From Hyphomicrobiales bacterium (lineage in GTDB: Bacteria > Pseudomonadota > Alphaproteobacteria > Rhizobiales > Methyloligellaceae), in NCBI GenBank assembly GCA_021775555.1, contig JAJFHP010000057.1, forward strand, positions 124,001 through 188,000: a DNA stretch of 64,000 nt. Direction: 5' to 3'. Positions 1 through 9,947 of this stretch are shown here, piece by piece. How positions within the stretch are numbered: the stretch's first letter is position 1; each line of letters opens with the position of its first letter. The notes beneath the pieces were generated by a model, which made no database searches, was not told where the DNA came from, and saw only the letters and a list, made by a program, of their open reading frames with translations. A program made the position numbers and the translations under genes.

Positions 1-1827
1 TACGAAATCCTCGACCAGGAATGTCGTCTCGCCAACGGCCACGCCTTTCGGGTCAGCAAAGGCCTTGACGCGCCATGTTCCGGTCATCGCACGATCCAGC
101 AGCCCAAGAGTGAAACTCCGCCCGCCCGCACCCTGGTCAGGCAGCAGCGCACGTTTTTGCTCAACCCCGTCGGGGCGCTCGAACACCAGCGTCAGCGGCA
201 CGTCTGGTACAGCATTGGCCTTGCGGTCGCGCAGGAGTGCTGTCACGTGAACATCAGCGCCGGGGCGGTAAACGCCGCGCTCGGTGAACAGGTAGGCATC
301 GAGTGTGGTTGGCGCGGGGCGTCCGGTCACACCGCGATCTGACAGATCAAAACCCGGCTTGTTCATCTCCAGGAAGGAATAATCCCCGCCTGGTCCCGAA
401 GCCACCAGCACGGCGGGTGCCAGTCCACCCTTGCCCCGTGTCAGGCCGGGATCGAAGCGGACAGCACCGCGCACGTCGGTCGTCGCCGTACCGAGTATCT
501 CGTTGTTCATGGCAAGAAGCCGCAGCTCCACGCCCTTCATCGGGGCGGCGGTGGTCAGGGAGCGTATAAAGGCATGGATGCCATCATCTCCCGAAATTGC
601 GGCAACTCCCATGTCTGACACAACGAACCATTGCGCCGGCCGCTCACCCCAATATTCCGTCTTGTCCGCAGTTGCAGTGGCGGCAACAACGTAAATGCCC
701 GGTTGAAGCTTGGGCAGGGCTTCGTCAACCGGAAACGCGGTCGTGACATCCTTGTTCAGCGGACTTTCCACCGGCATTTTTCCGGACCAGACTTTCTCAC
801 CCTTCTGGCTGGCAAGGTCCTCGAGCGATCCGCCATGCATCTGGCGGAAAATCTCGCCGGAAACGATCATTGACCCAAGGCTTCTGTCACCGATCCGGTA
901 GATGGCGATATCGATTTCCTTGGTGTTGACCGAGATAATCGGAATGCCGCTCTGGCCGGTGCGCGGCAGCACATATCCACGGCCGGAAAAGTGGACCGCG
1001 GGCTTGCGGTCACGCACATAGACGGTGAAGCGGGCCGGCTTTAGCAGTGTCTCATCGACCACCGAGGGCAGCCCGGCGCGGACATCGACATTATAGCGGG
1101 TGCCGTGGCGCAGACCCTCAACACAGAGTTGCCTTTGGTCCGCGCTCACTGCGGCTGCGGCGGCCCCGTCAACACGGATAAATTTGGAATAACCGTCTTT
1201 AACAAGGGCAAGGTTTTCAGAAAACTGGATGCACATGCGCGGGCTGACCGCATCTGAATCGACGCTGTAGTTGGTTGACCTGAAACCGCGCTGCTCACGC
1301 AATCCGTCATAGATGGTCTGGATTGCAGGGGACGCTCGCAGCGAGAGGCTGGCCTTGTAGGCATCAAGCGCCGGGCGCCAGAATTGCCGGTCGGAAAGGA
1401 CCCTGCCGAGAAATGCGAGGGCGTTTGCTTTCAGGGATTTGTCGCCTGCCCGCTTGTAGGCGAGGAATGCCGCCGAGCTTGCCTGTTCCTGCAAGTCGTA
1501 GCGTTCATTATTGTCTTTGGGCTGAGTTGCGGCGAGGGCACCGGCGAGGGCAAACCATGTCCTGGCGGAGGCGGGGGCAAGTGTCGCTGCAGCGGCGTAG
1601 TTCGCAGCGGCGGCACGTATGTCGCCTTTGCGCTGGGCGCGATCACCAAGTCTCTTCCACTGGCTCGAGGAGCGTCGGGTGTAGCCCGGTGTCTGGGCAA
1701 GCTTCTGTTCGTAGCGCTCGGCGCTGGCAGCTATTTCTTCATGGAAAAATTCGCCGTCTGCCGCATGGGCGGGCGAGATCAGAGCAAGGATGATACAGAC
1801 AAAAAAGACGCAAAAAAAACGGGGCAT
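1..1827 (-). CDS. alpha-2-macroglobulin family protein (YfhM-like), C-terminus cut by window edge
   Basis: Minus-strand frame open from ATG at 1827 to the window edge (not in ORF track because no stop in window). Begins MPRFFCVFFVCIILALISPAHAADGEF (signal peptide) and contains ...LDAYLFTERGVYRPGADVHVTALLRDRKANAVPDVPLTLVFERPDG, typical of bacterial alpha-2-macroglobulin MG domains. Confidence 0.85.
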   Translation of the reverse strand, partial: MPRFFCVFFVCIILALISPAHAADGEFFHEEIAASAERYEQKLAQTPGYTRRSSSQWKRLGDRAQRKGDIRAAAANYAAAATLAPASARTWFALAGALAATQPKDNNERYDLQEQASSAAFLAYKRAGDKSLKANALAFLGRVLSDRQFWRPALDAYKASLSLRASPAIQTIYDGLREQRGFRSTNYSVDSDAVSPRMCIQFSENLALVKDGYSKFIRVDGAAAAAVSADQRQLCVEGLRHGTRYNVDVRAGLPSVVDETLLKPARFTVYVRDRKPAVHFSGRGYVLPRTGQSGIPIISVNTKEIDIAIYRIGDRSLGSMIVSGEIFRQMHGGSLEDLASQKGEKVWSGKMPVESPLNKDVTTAFPVDEALPKLQPGIYVVAATATADKTEYWGERPAQWFVVSDMGVAAISGDDGIHAFIRSLTTAAPMKGVELRLLAMNNEILGTATTDVRGAVRFDPGLTRGKGGLAPAVLVASGPGGDYSFLEMNKPGFDLSDRGVTGRPAPTTLDAYLFTERGVYRPGADVHVTALLRDRKANAVPDVPLTLVFERPDGVEQKRALLPDQGAGGRSFTLGLLDRAMTGTWRVKAFADPKGVAVGETTFLVEDFV

Positions 1828-2005
1828 ACTGCAAGCCTCCTGCAGTTAAATCACAAACTGTCCCCCGTTTTATCCGCCACGGACACTCTCACGAGCGATG
1901 CTGCGTGAAAACATTCTGGGCGCAATCCCTCTCCCATTGCAAGCTGGAATCTGATGCAGGAGTTTCTTCGACAGCTACCCGGGGATGATATTCCAGCTCC
2001 TTGTC

Positions 2006-3805
2006 TCAGCCCTGTGCCGTGATCGCCTCCAGGAACAGTTCGCCGAAGCCTTTCAGCTTGCGCGGGCCAACGCCGTTGATGTCGGCCATCTGGTCCAGGG
2101 TTGCGGGGCGTTCACGCGCCATTTCCATCAATGTTGTATCGGGGAACACCACATAGGCAGGTACGTTTTTCTCGTGGGCGATCTCCAGCCTGAGAGTCTT
2201 GAGGGCGGCAAGAAGGTCCTGGTCACCCTCGGCCACGGGTAATTGCCCGGACTTGCGTTTTTTGCCCTTGCGGGCAGGTTTGCTCAGGTCGATCTCGCGA
2301 AGCCAAAAGGTTTCTTCGCCTTTTGCGACGCGCGCGCCGAGGCGCGTGATCTGAAGCGCACCGTATTTCTGGATATTGATGGAGATATATGTGCCGGCGA
2401 CCGCCTGTCGAATGAAGGCCTGCCAGTATTCTTTCGGATAGTCCGCGCCTGCTCCATAGCCCGTGTGCCGGTCATGGCCCCGATCGAGGATTTTCTGGGT
2501 TTTTGCGCCGCGCAGCACTTCGATAATATGCGCGCCGCCGAACATCTGTCCGGTGTCCTTGATCACAGAGAGCAGCATCTGCGCGTTGCGCGTACCATCG
2601 ATCATCTTCGGGGGGTCGAGGCAGTTGTCGCAATTGCCACAAGCACTTGCCTCTTCATCGAAATAAGCGAGCAGTGTGGTGCGCCGGCACGAGGCGGCCT
2701 CGCAATAAGCCAGCAGCGCATCGAGACGTTTATGCTCACGCATCTTGTGCGCTTCGTCTTCGCCGTCCTGCTCTATGAAGCGGCGGCGCTGGGCCATGTC
2801 GGCAAGACCAAAGAGCAGGAGGGTTTCTGCCGGCAGGCCGTCGCGTCCGGCGCGGCCGATCTCCTGATAATAAGCTTCCATGGAGCCAGGCAGGTTCATA
2901 TGGCAGACATAGCGGATGTCCGGCTTGTCCACGCCCATGCCAAAAGCGATGGTTGCCACCATGGTAACGGCATTCTCGCTCATGAACCGGTTCTGGTTTT
3001 CTCTGCGTGTTTGTGCATCAAGACCCGCATGATAGGCGATGGCATTGAAGCCTGATGCGTTCAGGAAGTCCGCCACTTCGCCGGTGAGTTTGCGCGATAG
3101 GCAATAGACGATACCGGCCTCCGCGCGCTTGTCTTCAAGGAAGGCGAGCAGTTGTGTCTTCCATTCGGTTTTAGGCAGGACCGCGAGCTTCAGATTGGGC
3201 CGGTCGAAGCCATGCACGATGATACGGCCCTTCCCGCGAAAGAGCTTGGCGGCAATATCAGCCCGGGTCGCTTCATCAGCGGTAGCCGTAAAGCCCGAGA
3301 TTGCCGCGTGAGGAAAATGTTCGCGCAAGCTCGAGAGCCGCTCATATTCAGGGCGGAAACTCATCCCCCATTTGGAGATGCAGTGCGCTTCGTCAACCAC
3401 GAAAAGTGCGGGCTTCAGCTTCGCAATTGCATCCAGCATACGCTGCGTCATGAGCCGTTCCGGCGAGAGGTAGAGCAGCCTGCAGTCGCCCGCGGCAACC
3501 GCGCGCCAGTTTGCGACCTGTTCCTCGCGCGTCAGTCCGGAATGAATGGAGACCGCCGGAACCCCGTTGGCGCGCAATGCAGCCACCTGATCGTCCATCA
3601 GTGCAACAAGCGGTGACACCACCACTGTTAGCCTGTCCGACAGTAGCGCGGGTATCTGGTAGCATAGAGATTTCCCTGCCCCCGTCGGCATGACAACGAG
3701 CGCACTTTCGCCTGAGGCGAGGAGATCAACGATCTCCTCCTGTCCCGGGCGGAACGCGCCATAGCCGAAAATGTCATGGAGAATTTGCGCCGCACTCTTC
3801 GTCAT
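2006..3805 (-). CDS. recQ: ATP-dependent DNA helicase RecQ
   Basis: 599 aa; FGYGAFRPGQEEIVDLL, MPTGAGKSLCYQIPAL, VVDEAHCISKWG, QEIGRAGRDG, Zn-binding cysteines (C..CGNCDNC) and C-terminal HRDC-like segment. Confidence 0.97.
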   Translation of the reverse strand: MTKSAAQILHDIFGYGAFRPGQEEIVDLLASGESALVVMPTGAGKSLCYQIPALLSDRLTVVVSPLVALMDDQVAALRANGVPAVSIHSGLTREEQVANWRAVAAGDCRLLYLSPERLMTQRMLDAIAKLKPALFVVDEAHCISKWGMSFRPEYERLSSLREHFPHAAISGFTATADEATRADIAAKLFRGKGRIIVHGFDRPNLKLAVLPKTEWKTQLLAFLEDKRAEAGIVYCLSRKLTGEVADFLNASGFNAIAYHAGLDAQTRRENQNRFMSENAVTMVATIAFGMGVDKPDIRYVCHMNLPGSMEAYYQEIGRAGRDGLPAETLLLFGLADMAQRRRFIEQDGEDEAHKMREHKRLDALLAYCEAASCRRTTLLAYFDEEASACGNCDNCLDPPKMIDGTRNAQMLLSVIKDTGQMFGGAHIIEVLRGAKTQKILDRGHDRHTGYGAGADYPKEYWQAFIRQAVAGTYISINIQKYGALQITRLGARVAKGEETFWLREIDLSKPARKGKKRKSGQLPVAEGDQDLLAALKTLRLEIAHEKNVPAYVVFPDTTLMEMARERPATLDQMADINGVGPRKLKGFGELFLEAITAQG

Positions 3806-3832
3806 GGCGCAACTCTATACGAGTCGCTCGAG

Positions 3833-4207
3833 TTATGAAGCTGCCTGGACCGAGACGACGCGGAATGTCCGTAACTCGTCATCATGCTCCATGATCGAGA
3901 CATATTCACCGGAGTTGAAAGCATGATCTCCGAAACGGTATCCCGTTTCGTCATCCTCTTCGTCTCCGTGGATATCGTAGTGGAAAGCCCATTTTCCCCC
4001 GGCCTTGCGCACCAGGTGACCTACTTCATCTTCCTGGCCGGCCCAGAAACGATGGACCCGGCACTGATCCCGATGATTGTCCCATTCCGCGCGATTGATT
4101 TTCCCCTCTGCGTCAAGCGGCGCAGAAAACTCATAGCCATGTTTGGCGCTGCCCGAGGGGAAGTCATGGTCACGGGCAAGCTCAAGCCTGATTTTCTTGA
4201 TGGTCAT
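3833..4207 (-). CDS. conserved hypothetical protein (124 aa)
   Basis: Intact ORF in the gap between recQ and usp, acidic composition; no family recognised. Confidence 0.6.
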   Translation of the reverse strand: MTIKKIRLELARDHDFPSGSAKHGYEFSAPLDAEGKINRAEWDNHRDQCRVHRFWAGQEDEVGHLVRKAGGKWAFHYDIHGDEEDDETGYRFGDHAFNSGEYVSIMEHDDELRTFRVVSVQAAS

Positions 4208-4228
4208 GTGATTCTCCGTGGAAGGGAT

Positions 4229-5068
4229 TTAGTGAGACATCAGCACTGGAACGATCATGTTTTGCAGCAAGTGCTGGGTTGCCCCGCCAAACAGGCGTTC
4301 GCGAAGTCGCGAATGACTGTAACAACCAGTGATGAGCAGATCGCCATCCTGTTCGGACGTGAATGCGAGCAGTGTTTCACCGGCGCTCTTGTCACTCTTG
4401 TTCAGCGCCACTGCTTCCGCCTTGACGCCATGGCGGGCAAGCGTGCGTGCCAGGTCCGCACCACCCGAGCCCAGTGTATCCTTGGCCTCTCCGCCCTCAC
4501 TGACAGTGACGATGCTGACACCCTTTGCCTTCTTCAGCAGTGGCAGCGCGTCGAAAGCCGCGCGTGCAGCCTCGCGTGATCCATCCCAGCCAACCACCAT
4601 CTGCCCCGCGAGGTTTCCAAACTTTCCATTCTTTGGAACCGTGAGGACCGGGCGTCCCGAGCCCAGGATCACATCAGCCGCCAAATCACCGACGCGCTGT
4701 TCGCTATCGCTCTGGCCCATGATTACCAGGTCTGCGCAGCGCGTTTGCTCGGTAATGTTATGAAGCAGGTCGGGGTGGACAGATGTATCATCCTGCCCTC
4801 GCCATTCACTCTGCACCTTCGAGGCTTTGATGGCCTTGGTGAAGCCATCCTTTATGGCTTCTGCATCCTTGTGCATGATATCGATATATTGCTCAATGAT
4901 ATCGGGTGGCACCTGTGCGCCGATGGTGCCCATGACGGGCACGCCCGGGCTAACATGCAGTCCAATCAGATGGGCTTCAAAGCTATCAGCCAGCGGCAGG
5001 GCCACATCCATGATGCTTGAGACACTGTCCGGCCGTGCCAGGTAGACTGCAATTGTTTTGTAAGACAT
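4229..5068 (-). CDS. universal stress protein (UspA family, tandem domain)
   Basis: Start probably at 5068 (MSYKTIAVYLARPDSV). C-terminal GxxxxG(9)G(S/T)-like ITGCYSHSRLRERLFGGATQHLLQNMIVPVLMSH is typical of Usp. Confidence 0.9.
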   Translation of the reverse strand: MSYKTIAVYLARPDSVSSIMDVALPLADSFEAHLIGLHVSPGVPVMGTIGAQVPPDIIEQYIDIMHKDAEAIKDGFTKAIKASKVQSEWRGQDDTSVHPDLLHNITEQTRCADLVIMGQSDSEQRVGDLAADVILGSGRPVLTVPKNGKFGNLAGQMVVGWDGSREAARAAFDALPLLKKAKGVSIVTVSEGGEAKDTLGSGGADLARTLARHGVKAEAVALNKSDKSAGETLLAFTSEQDGDLLITGCYSHSRLRERLFGGATQHLLQNMIVPVLMSH

Positions 5069-5132
5069 CTCATTCCTCACAAGCTTGATAAGCAATTGTG
5101 CAGTACATTAGCGGCTACGACGAGGGCTGGCA

Positions 5133-5146
5133 TTGACATCAATCAA
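5133..5146. promoter_or_regulatory. candidate FNR/FnrL box TTGAC-ATCA-ATCAA
   Basis: 9 of 10 half-site bases match TTGAT-N4-ATCAA. Located between divergent usp (start 5068, about 65 nt away) and APC permease (start 5227). An Fnr-family gene is in the same window. Confidence 0.65.
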
Positions 5147-5226
5147 TTTGATTTGGGTCATTGAACTGACACGCATCACAGGTGCTGTTGTGAAGGCCTT
5201 GAGGCGCGCGAAGGGAAATCAAACAA

Positions 5227-6462
5227 ATGAAAAGAAAGACCGGCACGTCGCAGTCCCCGGGCCTCAAACGCTCGCTCGGTCTCACTCTCGTGGTCCTGTA
5301 TGGGCTTGGCGTTACGATCGGGGCGGGAATTTATGTTTTGATCGGCGCGACAGCCGGACAGGCTGGCCTGTATGCCCCCTTGTCCTTCGGTATCGCAGCG
5401 CTTGTCATGGCCCCGACCGCCGCCTCATTTGCGGAGCTGTCCTCGCGTATGCCGGTGAGCGCGGGTGAAGCCGCATATGTGCGCGAAGGGTTCAGCTCAC
5501 GAGGTCTCGCGCTGGCCGTCGGTTTGCTTGTGGTGACGGCGGGCTCGGTATCAGCTGCGGCGGTTGCCATCGGTGCGGCGGGGTATATCGCAGTATTTAT
5601 TGCAGCTCCCGAAACCCTGATCATAACACTGGTGGTCCTGGCCATGGGGCTTGCCGCCGCTTGGGGCATTCTGGAATCGGTGTCTTTTGCAGGTGTGCTG
5701 ACGCTTATCGAGATAGGTGGATTGGTCCTGATTGTCGTGGCCTGCATTGGCCATGACCCGACCATCACACTTCGTTTGGGAGAAGTTGTTCCCAGCAACT
5801 TTGATCCGGTGATCTGGAGCGGTATCTTTTCAGCCGGGCTTCTGGCTTTTTTCGCCTTTATCGGCTTTGAGGACCTGGTCAATATTGCCGAAGAGGTAAA
5901 GCATCCGCTCAAGGTGCTGCCATGGGCCATCTTCCTGACACTCGCTCTCTCAACGCTCATTTATGTGATGGTGGTCTCCGTCGCAGTATTGTCTGTGCCG
6001 GTGGAGGGGTTGGCGGCCTCCAAAGCGCCGCTCGGATTTGTCTATGAAAGCGTGACGGGAGGTTCGCCACTGGTCATCAGCGCCATTGCCATCGTGGCCA
6101 CACTCAATGGTATCATCGTGCAGATGATCATGGCATCACGGGTGCTCTACGGATTATCGTCACAGGGAGATCTTCCCGAAATTCTCTCAAGAGTCAGTCC
6201 CCTGACGCGGACTCCGCTCATCGCCACCGCGCTGGTGGTTGCCATAATTCTCATTCTCGCCCTGTTGTTTCCGATAGGAAGCCTGGCCGAGATGACATCA
6301 CGGGTGACATTGACCATTTTCTCTCTGGTCAACCTGGCGCTATTGAGAATAAAGCTGCGCGAAGATGTATCGCCTGAAGGCATTTTCACCGTCAGGTTGT
6401 GGGTTCCGCTTGCAGGATTGGCGGGAAGCCTTCTCCTGCTGGTCTATGACGCCATCATCTAG
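5227..6462 (+). CDS. APC superfamily amino acid permease
   Basis: 411 aa, multiple TM segments; SLGLTLVVLYGLGVTIGAGIYVLIG and FFAFIGFEDLVNIAEEVKHP motifs. Confidence 0.93.
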   Translation: MKRKTGTSQSPGLKRSLGLTLVVLYGLGVTIGAGIYVLIGATAGQAGLYAPLSFGIAALVMAPTAASFAELSSRMPVSAGEAAYVREGFSSRGLALAVGLLVVTAGSVSAAAVAIGAAGYIAVFIAAPETLIITLVVLAMGLAAAWGILESVSFAGVLTLIEIGGLVLIVVACIGHDPTITLRLGEVVPSNFDPVIWSGIFSAGLLAFFAFIGFEDLVNIAEEVKHPLKVLPWAIFLTLALSTLIYVMVVSVAVLSVPVEGLAASKAPLGFVYESVTGGSPLVISAIAIVATLNGIIVQMIMASRVLYGLSSQGDLPEILSRVSPLTRTPLIATALVVAIILILALLFPIGSLAEMTSRVTLTIFSLVNLALLRIKLREDVSPEGIFTVRLWVPLAGLAGSLLLLVYDAII

Positions 6463-6476
6463 AGCAAGGTGCATAT

Positions 6477-8795
6477 ATGAGCAGTGGTAAGAGTCGCAAG
6501 GGCTTCTGGTTCAGCTTCGGAATAGAGCGCCTTGGCCTTGTTGCGCTCAAGGCACCGCTGATTTCAGCCCTCCTGATTGCGCTGGTCTCCATAGCTGCCG
6601 TGCCCGGCATGATGTCCATGTCCGTTGATGATTCCCTGAGCGAGTTGTTCCGGACCGATACGCAAGAGTTCCGCCGCTACGAGCAGGTTTCCAAACGCTT
6701 TCCCTCGAGTGAGTTCGACGTTCTGGTCGTCATTGAGAATGACAGGTTGCTCACGCCGGGAAATCTTGATGCGGTTCGCAACGTCATTCTTGACCTGCAG
6801 CTGATAGAGGGGCTGAAGGGTCAGATATCCATGTTTTCAGTCCGCGAGGCGCCGGACGAAACAGGTTTTGCGCCCGCACTGTTCCCAACTCAGTTGCCAA
6901 CAGGCGAAGCGTTTGACGTCTTGATGAAACGGGTGCGTGAAAACGAGATCATTCGTGGAAAACTCCTCTCGGAAGACGGCACTCTGGCGCTGGTGGTTTT
7001 ATCCCTCGACAAGGACAAGGTGCTTGAAATTGGTCTCAAGAAGACCATTCGGGAAATTGAAACCACGGTGGAGGCAGCGCTCGAGCCAACGCAATTGCGC
7101 GCCCAACTGGCGGGGGCGCCAGTGATGCAACTGGAAATCCGGAACGCCGTCCAGCGTGACCGTCTCGTTTATAACGGCCTGGGTTTCGCCCTTGGGGGGC
7201 TCATAGCCTTTATCTTTTTCGGCTCCTTCCGGCATATGCTTATTGCTGTGGCCGGGCCGGCGGCCGGGGTGCTGTGGTCGCTCGGAGCTGTTGGCTATCT
7301 CGGCTTCAAGCTCAACCTGTTCGTCAATGTGATTACCCCGCTCATCATAGTGAACGGTTTTTCCGACTCCATGCACCTGGTGTTCAATGTCAGACGCGAA
7401 CTCATGGCCGGTGTAGGCCGCCTGGAAGCCGCACGCATAGCGGTCATAAATGTGGCGCCGGCCTGTTTTCTCACCGCGTTGACGGCGGCGATTGCACTGG
7501 CATCCTTCATTTTCGCAGAGTCCGCGCTTATCAGGACCTTTGGCGGTGCTTCGACGATTGCCGTGCTTTTGTCTTACGTAGCGGTCGTGGTTGTCGTGCC
7601 CACATTGTCGGCCCTGTTGCTGCCACGCGAAAGCACGCAGCAGACACCGGGAGTTGGCCGCGATAGAGCCATAGGCACTCTGGGCAAGTGGTCGGAAAGT
7701 CTTTTCCGGCATCTCGCACGAAAACCGCTCGGGTATGTTGTAACCGGGATCATCCTCGTAGGCGTCATGGGAGCTGCCTATGTAAATCTTCAGCCGCATT
7801 ACCGTCTTGCCGACCAGGTGCCCGACCAGGAGCAGGCGCTGGCTGCGACCAGCCGGCTTGACGAAAAGCTCACAGGGGCCAATCCGGTCCACGTCATGAT
7901 CGAGTGGAAAGGTGGCCAATCAATCTATTCGCCTGACGTTCTGGCGGCGGTGGCCGCGGCCCATAGTGCCGTTGAGAAACAGGCCGGGCTTGGCAATGTC
8001 TGGTCGGTGGAAACGCTCCGGCGCTGGCTGGAGAAGGCGGGGGATTCGAGTGTGGAAACCTTGAAGAAATATATTGATCTGCTGCCCGAACATCTGGTGC
8101 GCCGCTTTATCGCCGTCGATGAGATGGCCGTAATCGTGTCGGCAAGATTGCCTGATGTGGATGCCAGCGAAATTCTTCCCGTCGTGGATCAGCTCGACGA
8201 GAGTCTGGTGCCTCTGCGTAAGCAGTATCCCGCCTTTGAATTTTCAGTGACGGGGCTGCCGGCGATTGCCGCACGCAATTCCGCGAAAATGATCTGGGAA
8301 CTCAATGTGGGGCTGGTGAGCGATATTGCTGTCGTGATCATTTTCCTCGGGCTGGCATTCCGCTCCTTATTTGCAAGCATCGTCAGTGTGCTGCCCAGCA
8401 CGTTGCCCATCTTTGCCACTGGCGCATTTTTATGGATGACGGGGGATGGATTGCATTTTGCAAGCATCATTGCACTGACTGTTGCGTTCGGCCTGGCACT
8501 CGACAGCACCATTCATTTCCTCAACCGTTATGACATTGAGGAGCGGGATGAAAAAGGGAACCTGCGAGAGACGGGCGAAGCACTGGCGCGCACGGCCCGT
8601 ATGATAGGGCCGGTCCTCACCCTCACAACAATTGTTCTGGCGCTTGGTCTCGGCGTGACGATCTTCTCGGACTTGCCATCCTTGCGGGTGTTCGGACAGT
8701 TGAGCGGGGCAACCTTGCTCGCGGCACTGGTGGCGCAGCTTATTGTCCTGCCGGCCTCTATTGCCTTGCTGCGCCGCTTTTGGAAGCGGACTTAA
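6477..8795 (+). CDS. RND/MMPL-family transporter (hopanoid-transporter/SSD-like exporter)
   Basis: 772 aa, two repeated TM halves; SIIALTVAFGLALDSTIHFLNRYDIEERDE and VNGFSDSMHLVFNVRRE. Confidence 0.9.
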   Translation: MSSGKSRKGFWFSFGIERLGLVALKAPLISALLIALVSIAAVPGMMSMSVDDSLSELFRTDTQEFRRYEQVSKRFPSSEFDVLVVIENDRLLTPGNLDAVRNVILDLQLIEGLKGQISMFSVREAPDETGFAPALFPTQLPTGEAFDVLMKRVRENEIIRGKLLSEDGTLALVVLSLDKDKVLEIGLKKTIREIETTVEAALEPTQLRAQLAGAPVMQLEIRNAVQRDRLVYNGLGFALGGLIAFIFFGSFRHMLIAVAGPAAGVLWSLGAVGYLGFKLNLFVNVITPLIIVNGFSDSMHLVFNVRRELMAGVGRLEAARIAVINVAPACFLTALTAAIALASFIFAESALIRTFGGASTIAVLLSYVAVVVVVPTLSALLLPRESTQQTPGVGRDRAIGTLGKWSESLFRHLARKPLGYVVTGIILVGVMGAAYVNLQPHYRLADQVPDQEQALAATSRLDEKLTGANPVHVMIEWKGGQSIYSPDVLAAVAAAHSAVEKQAGLGNVWSVETLRRWLEKAGDSSVETLKKYIDLLPEHLVRRFIAVDEMAVIVSARLPDVDASEILPVVDQLDESLVPLRKQYPAFEFSVTGLPAIAARNSAKMIWELNVGLVSDIAVVIIFLGLAFRSLFASIVSVLPSTLPIFATGAFLWMTGDGLHFASIIALTVAFGLALDSTIHFLNRYDIEERDEKGNLRETGEALARTARMIGPVLTLTTIVLALGLGVTIFSDLPSLRVFGQLSGATLLAALVAQLIVLPASIALLRRFWKRT

Positions 8796-9136
8796 GGCAG
8801 CTTGGGTTTCAGGGATCGGATATAGGCGACGAGATCCGCAATCGCCTGACGCGACAGGTTGAAGTCGGGCATTTGCGTCCCTGGTTTCGAATGCGCCGGA
8901 TTTGCGAGGAATAATGGCAATCGAAGCAATTCCTCTTCCCCACGATTGGCAATGGTCATAAAGGGCGGAACATCCGCTTTTGCCTGTTTCTGATCCGGCG
9001 TCACCAGGTGACATGACGCGCACCATTGCGTGGCGAGGCGTTTGCCGTTGGCCAGATCGTCGAGTGCATGTGAGGGGCGAGGCACAAGAAGCACGGTGAG
9101 GGAGATGGTGATCGCCAGATAGGTTCTCAAATTCAT
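8792..9136 (-). CDS. small class I c-type cytochrome
   Basis: 114 aa with signal peptide, CASCH haem-binding motif and distal Met region (GTQMPDFNLSRQAIADLVAYIRSLKP). Confidence 0.92.
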   Translation of the reverse strand: MNLRTYLAITISLTVLLVPRPSHALDDLANGKRLATQWCASCHLVTPDQKQAKADVPPFMTIANRGEEELLRLPLFLANPAHSKPGTQMPDFNLSRQAIADLVAYIRSLKPKLP

Positions 9137-9207
9137 ACCGGGCGATCTCCTGTGCGACTCATTTGCTCTATCGCATAGCAGATTGCCAAATGCATTCCAG
9201 CAATAAT

Positions 9208-9221
9208 TTGACGCAGATCAA
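9208..9221. promoter_or_regulatory. candidate FNR/FnrL box TTGAC-GCAG-ATCAA
   Basis: 9 of 10 half-site matches to TTGAT-N4-ATCAA; between divergent cytochrome c (start 9136) and hemerythrin genes. Confidence 0.7.
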
Positions 9222-9389
9222 TGAGCATTCCCTGAGTTTATGCGAGTTCTCGCAATCAGTGAAGCTGGGGTAGTTCGTCCCGCAAATGGGGGAAGGGTCT
9301 GGTCGAGTGTTGCCATTATGCTCTGCACAAATCGTGGCTCGCACTCAATGGGCTGGAGGAGTGGCGAGGTTTTTCTGAGCAGCAGCGAA

Positions 9390-9947
9390 ATGACCCGAAA
9401 ATGCCAACAAAATAATCTGGAGTCGTATGATTTGCTCACCAGCATACAAAAAGAGCATCGGTCGGAACGAAACCTCTGCGACATGCTGGAGAGGATAGCC
9501 GACAACTTACCGGAGCCGCTTGATGCGGACCTGGCACGAACGGGCATCTTTACATTGCGCAGATGCCTCAAGCGGCACGTGACGCTGGAGGAAGAGTATC
9601 TCTATCCGGTGCTGACGAAGCGCCTGTGTCCCGGAGATCTTGGAGAGAATATGCTGGACCATATCAGGCGTGAGCATGCTGCCGATGAAAGTCTCGCACA
9701 CGACACCGCGGACCAGCTCGAACTGGCTCTGGAGCGCGGGCGGGTGGAGAATCCGGAAATGCTGGGCTATATGCTACGGGGTTTTTTCGAATGCCGCCGC
9801 CGCCATATCGCCTGGGAAGATGCAATCGTGCTTCCGCTCGCACGATTGAGGCTCTCGGCAAAGGATTTCAGTACCTTCTCTGTTGAGAAATTTGAAGAAA
9901 GCATCGCTATGAAAAGTTCCGTGGAAATCACAAGGTCCAGATTTTAA
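9390..9947 (+). CDS. hemerythrin HHE-domain protein
   Basis: H...HxxxEExxLYP pattern (RCLKRHVTLEEEYLYPVL), DHIRREHAADE, RRRHIAWEDAIVLPLARLRL. ORF track start 9240; ATG at 9390 is a more likely start. Confidence 0.85.
   Translation: MTRKCQQNNLESYDLLTSIQKEHRSERNLCDMLERIADNLPEPLDADLARTGIFTLRRCLKRHVTLEEEYLYPVLTKRLCPGDLGENMLDHIRREHAADESLAHDTADQLELALERGRVENPEMLGYMLRGFFECRRRHIAWEDAIVLPLARLRLSAKDFSTFSVEKFEESIAMKSSVEITRSRF

Noticed and set aside
2243-3055. 270-aa plus-strand ORF
   Set aside because: Lies wholly antisense to recQ with its well-conserved motifs; a shadow ORF of a high-GC gene.
3279-3286. Second ops-like string (GCGGTAGC)
   Set aside because: Inside the recQ coding region, only partial match, no leader context.
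2006-3805. RecQ as part of a phage-defence system
   Set aside because: Standard RecQ with no defence-type neighbours.
5331-5960. 209-aa minus-strand ORF
   Set aside because: Antisense to the APC permease; Ser/Thr/Ala/Arg-rich shadow frame.
6999-7919. 306-aa minus-strand ORF
   Set aside because: Antisense to the RND transporter; low-complexity/charged composition typical of shadow frames.
8792-9947. Two convergent gene pairs sharing a TTAA stop overlap (8792-8795 and 9944-9947)
   Set aside because: Curious but common in compact genomes; no functional implication.
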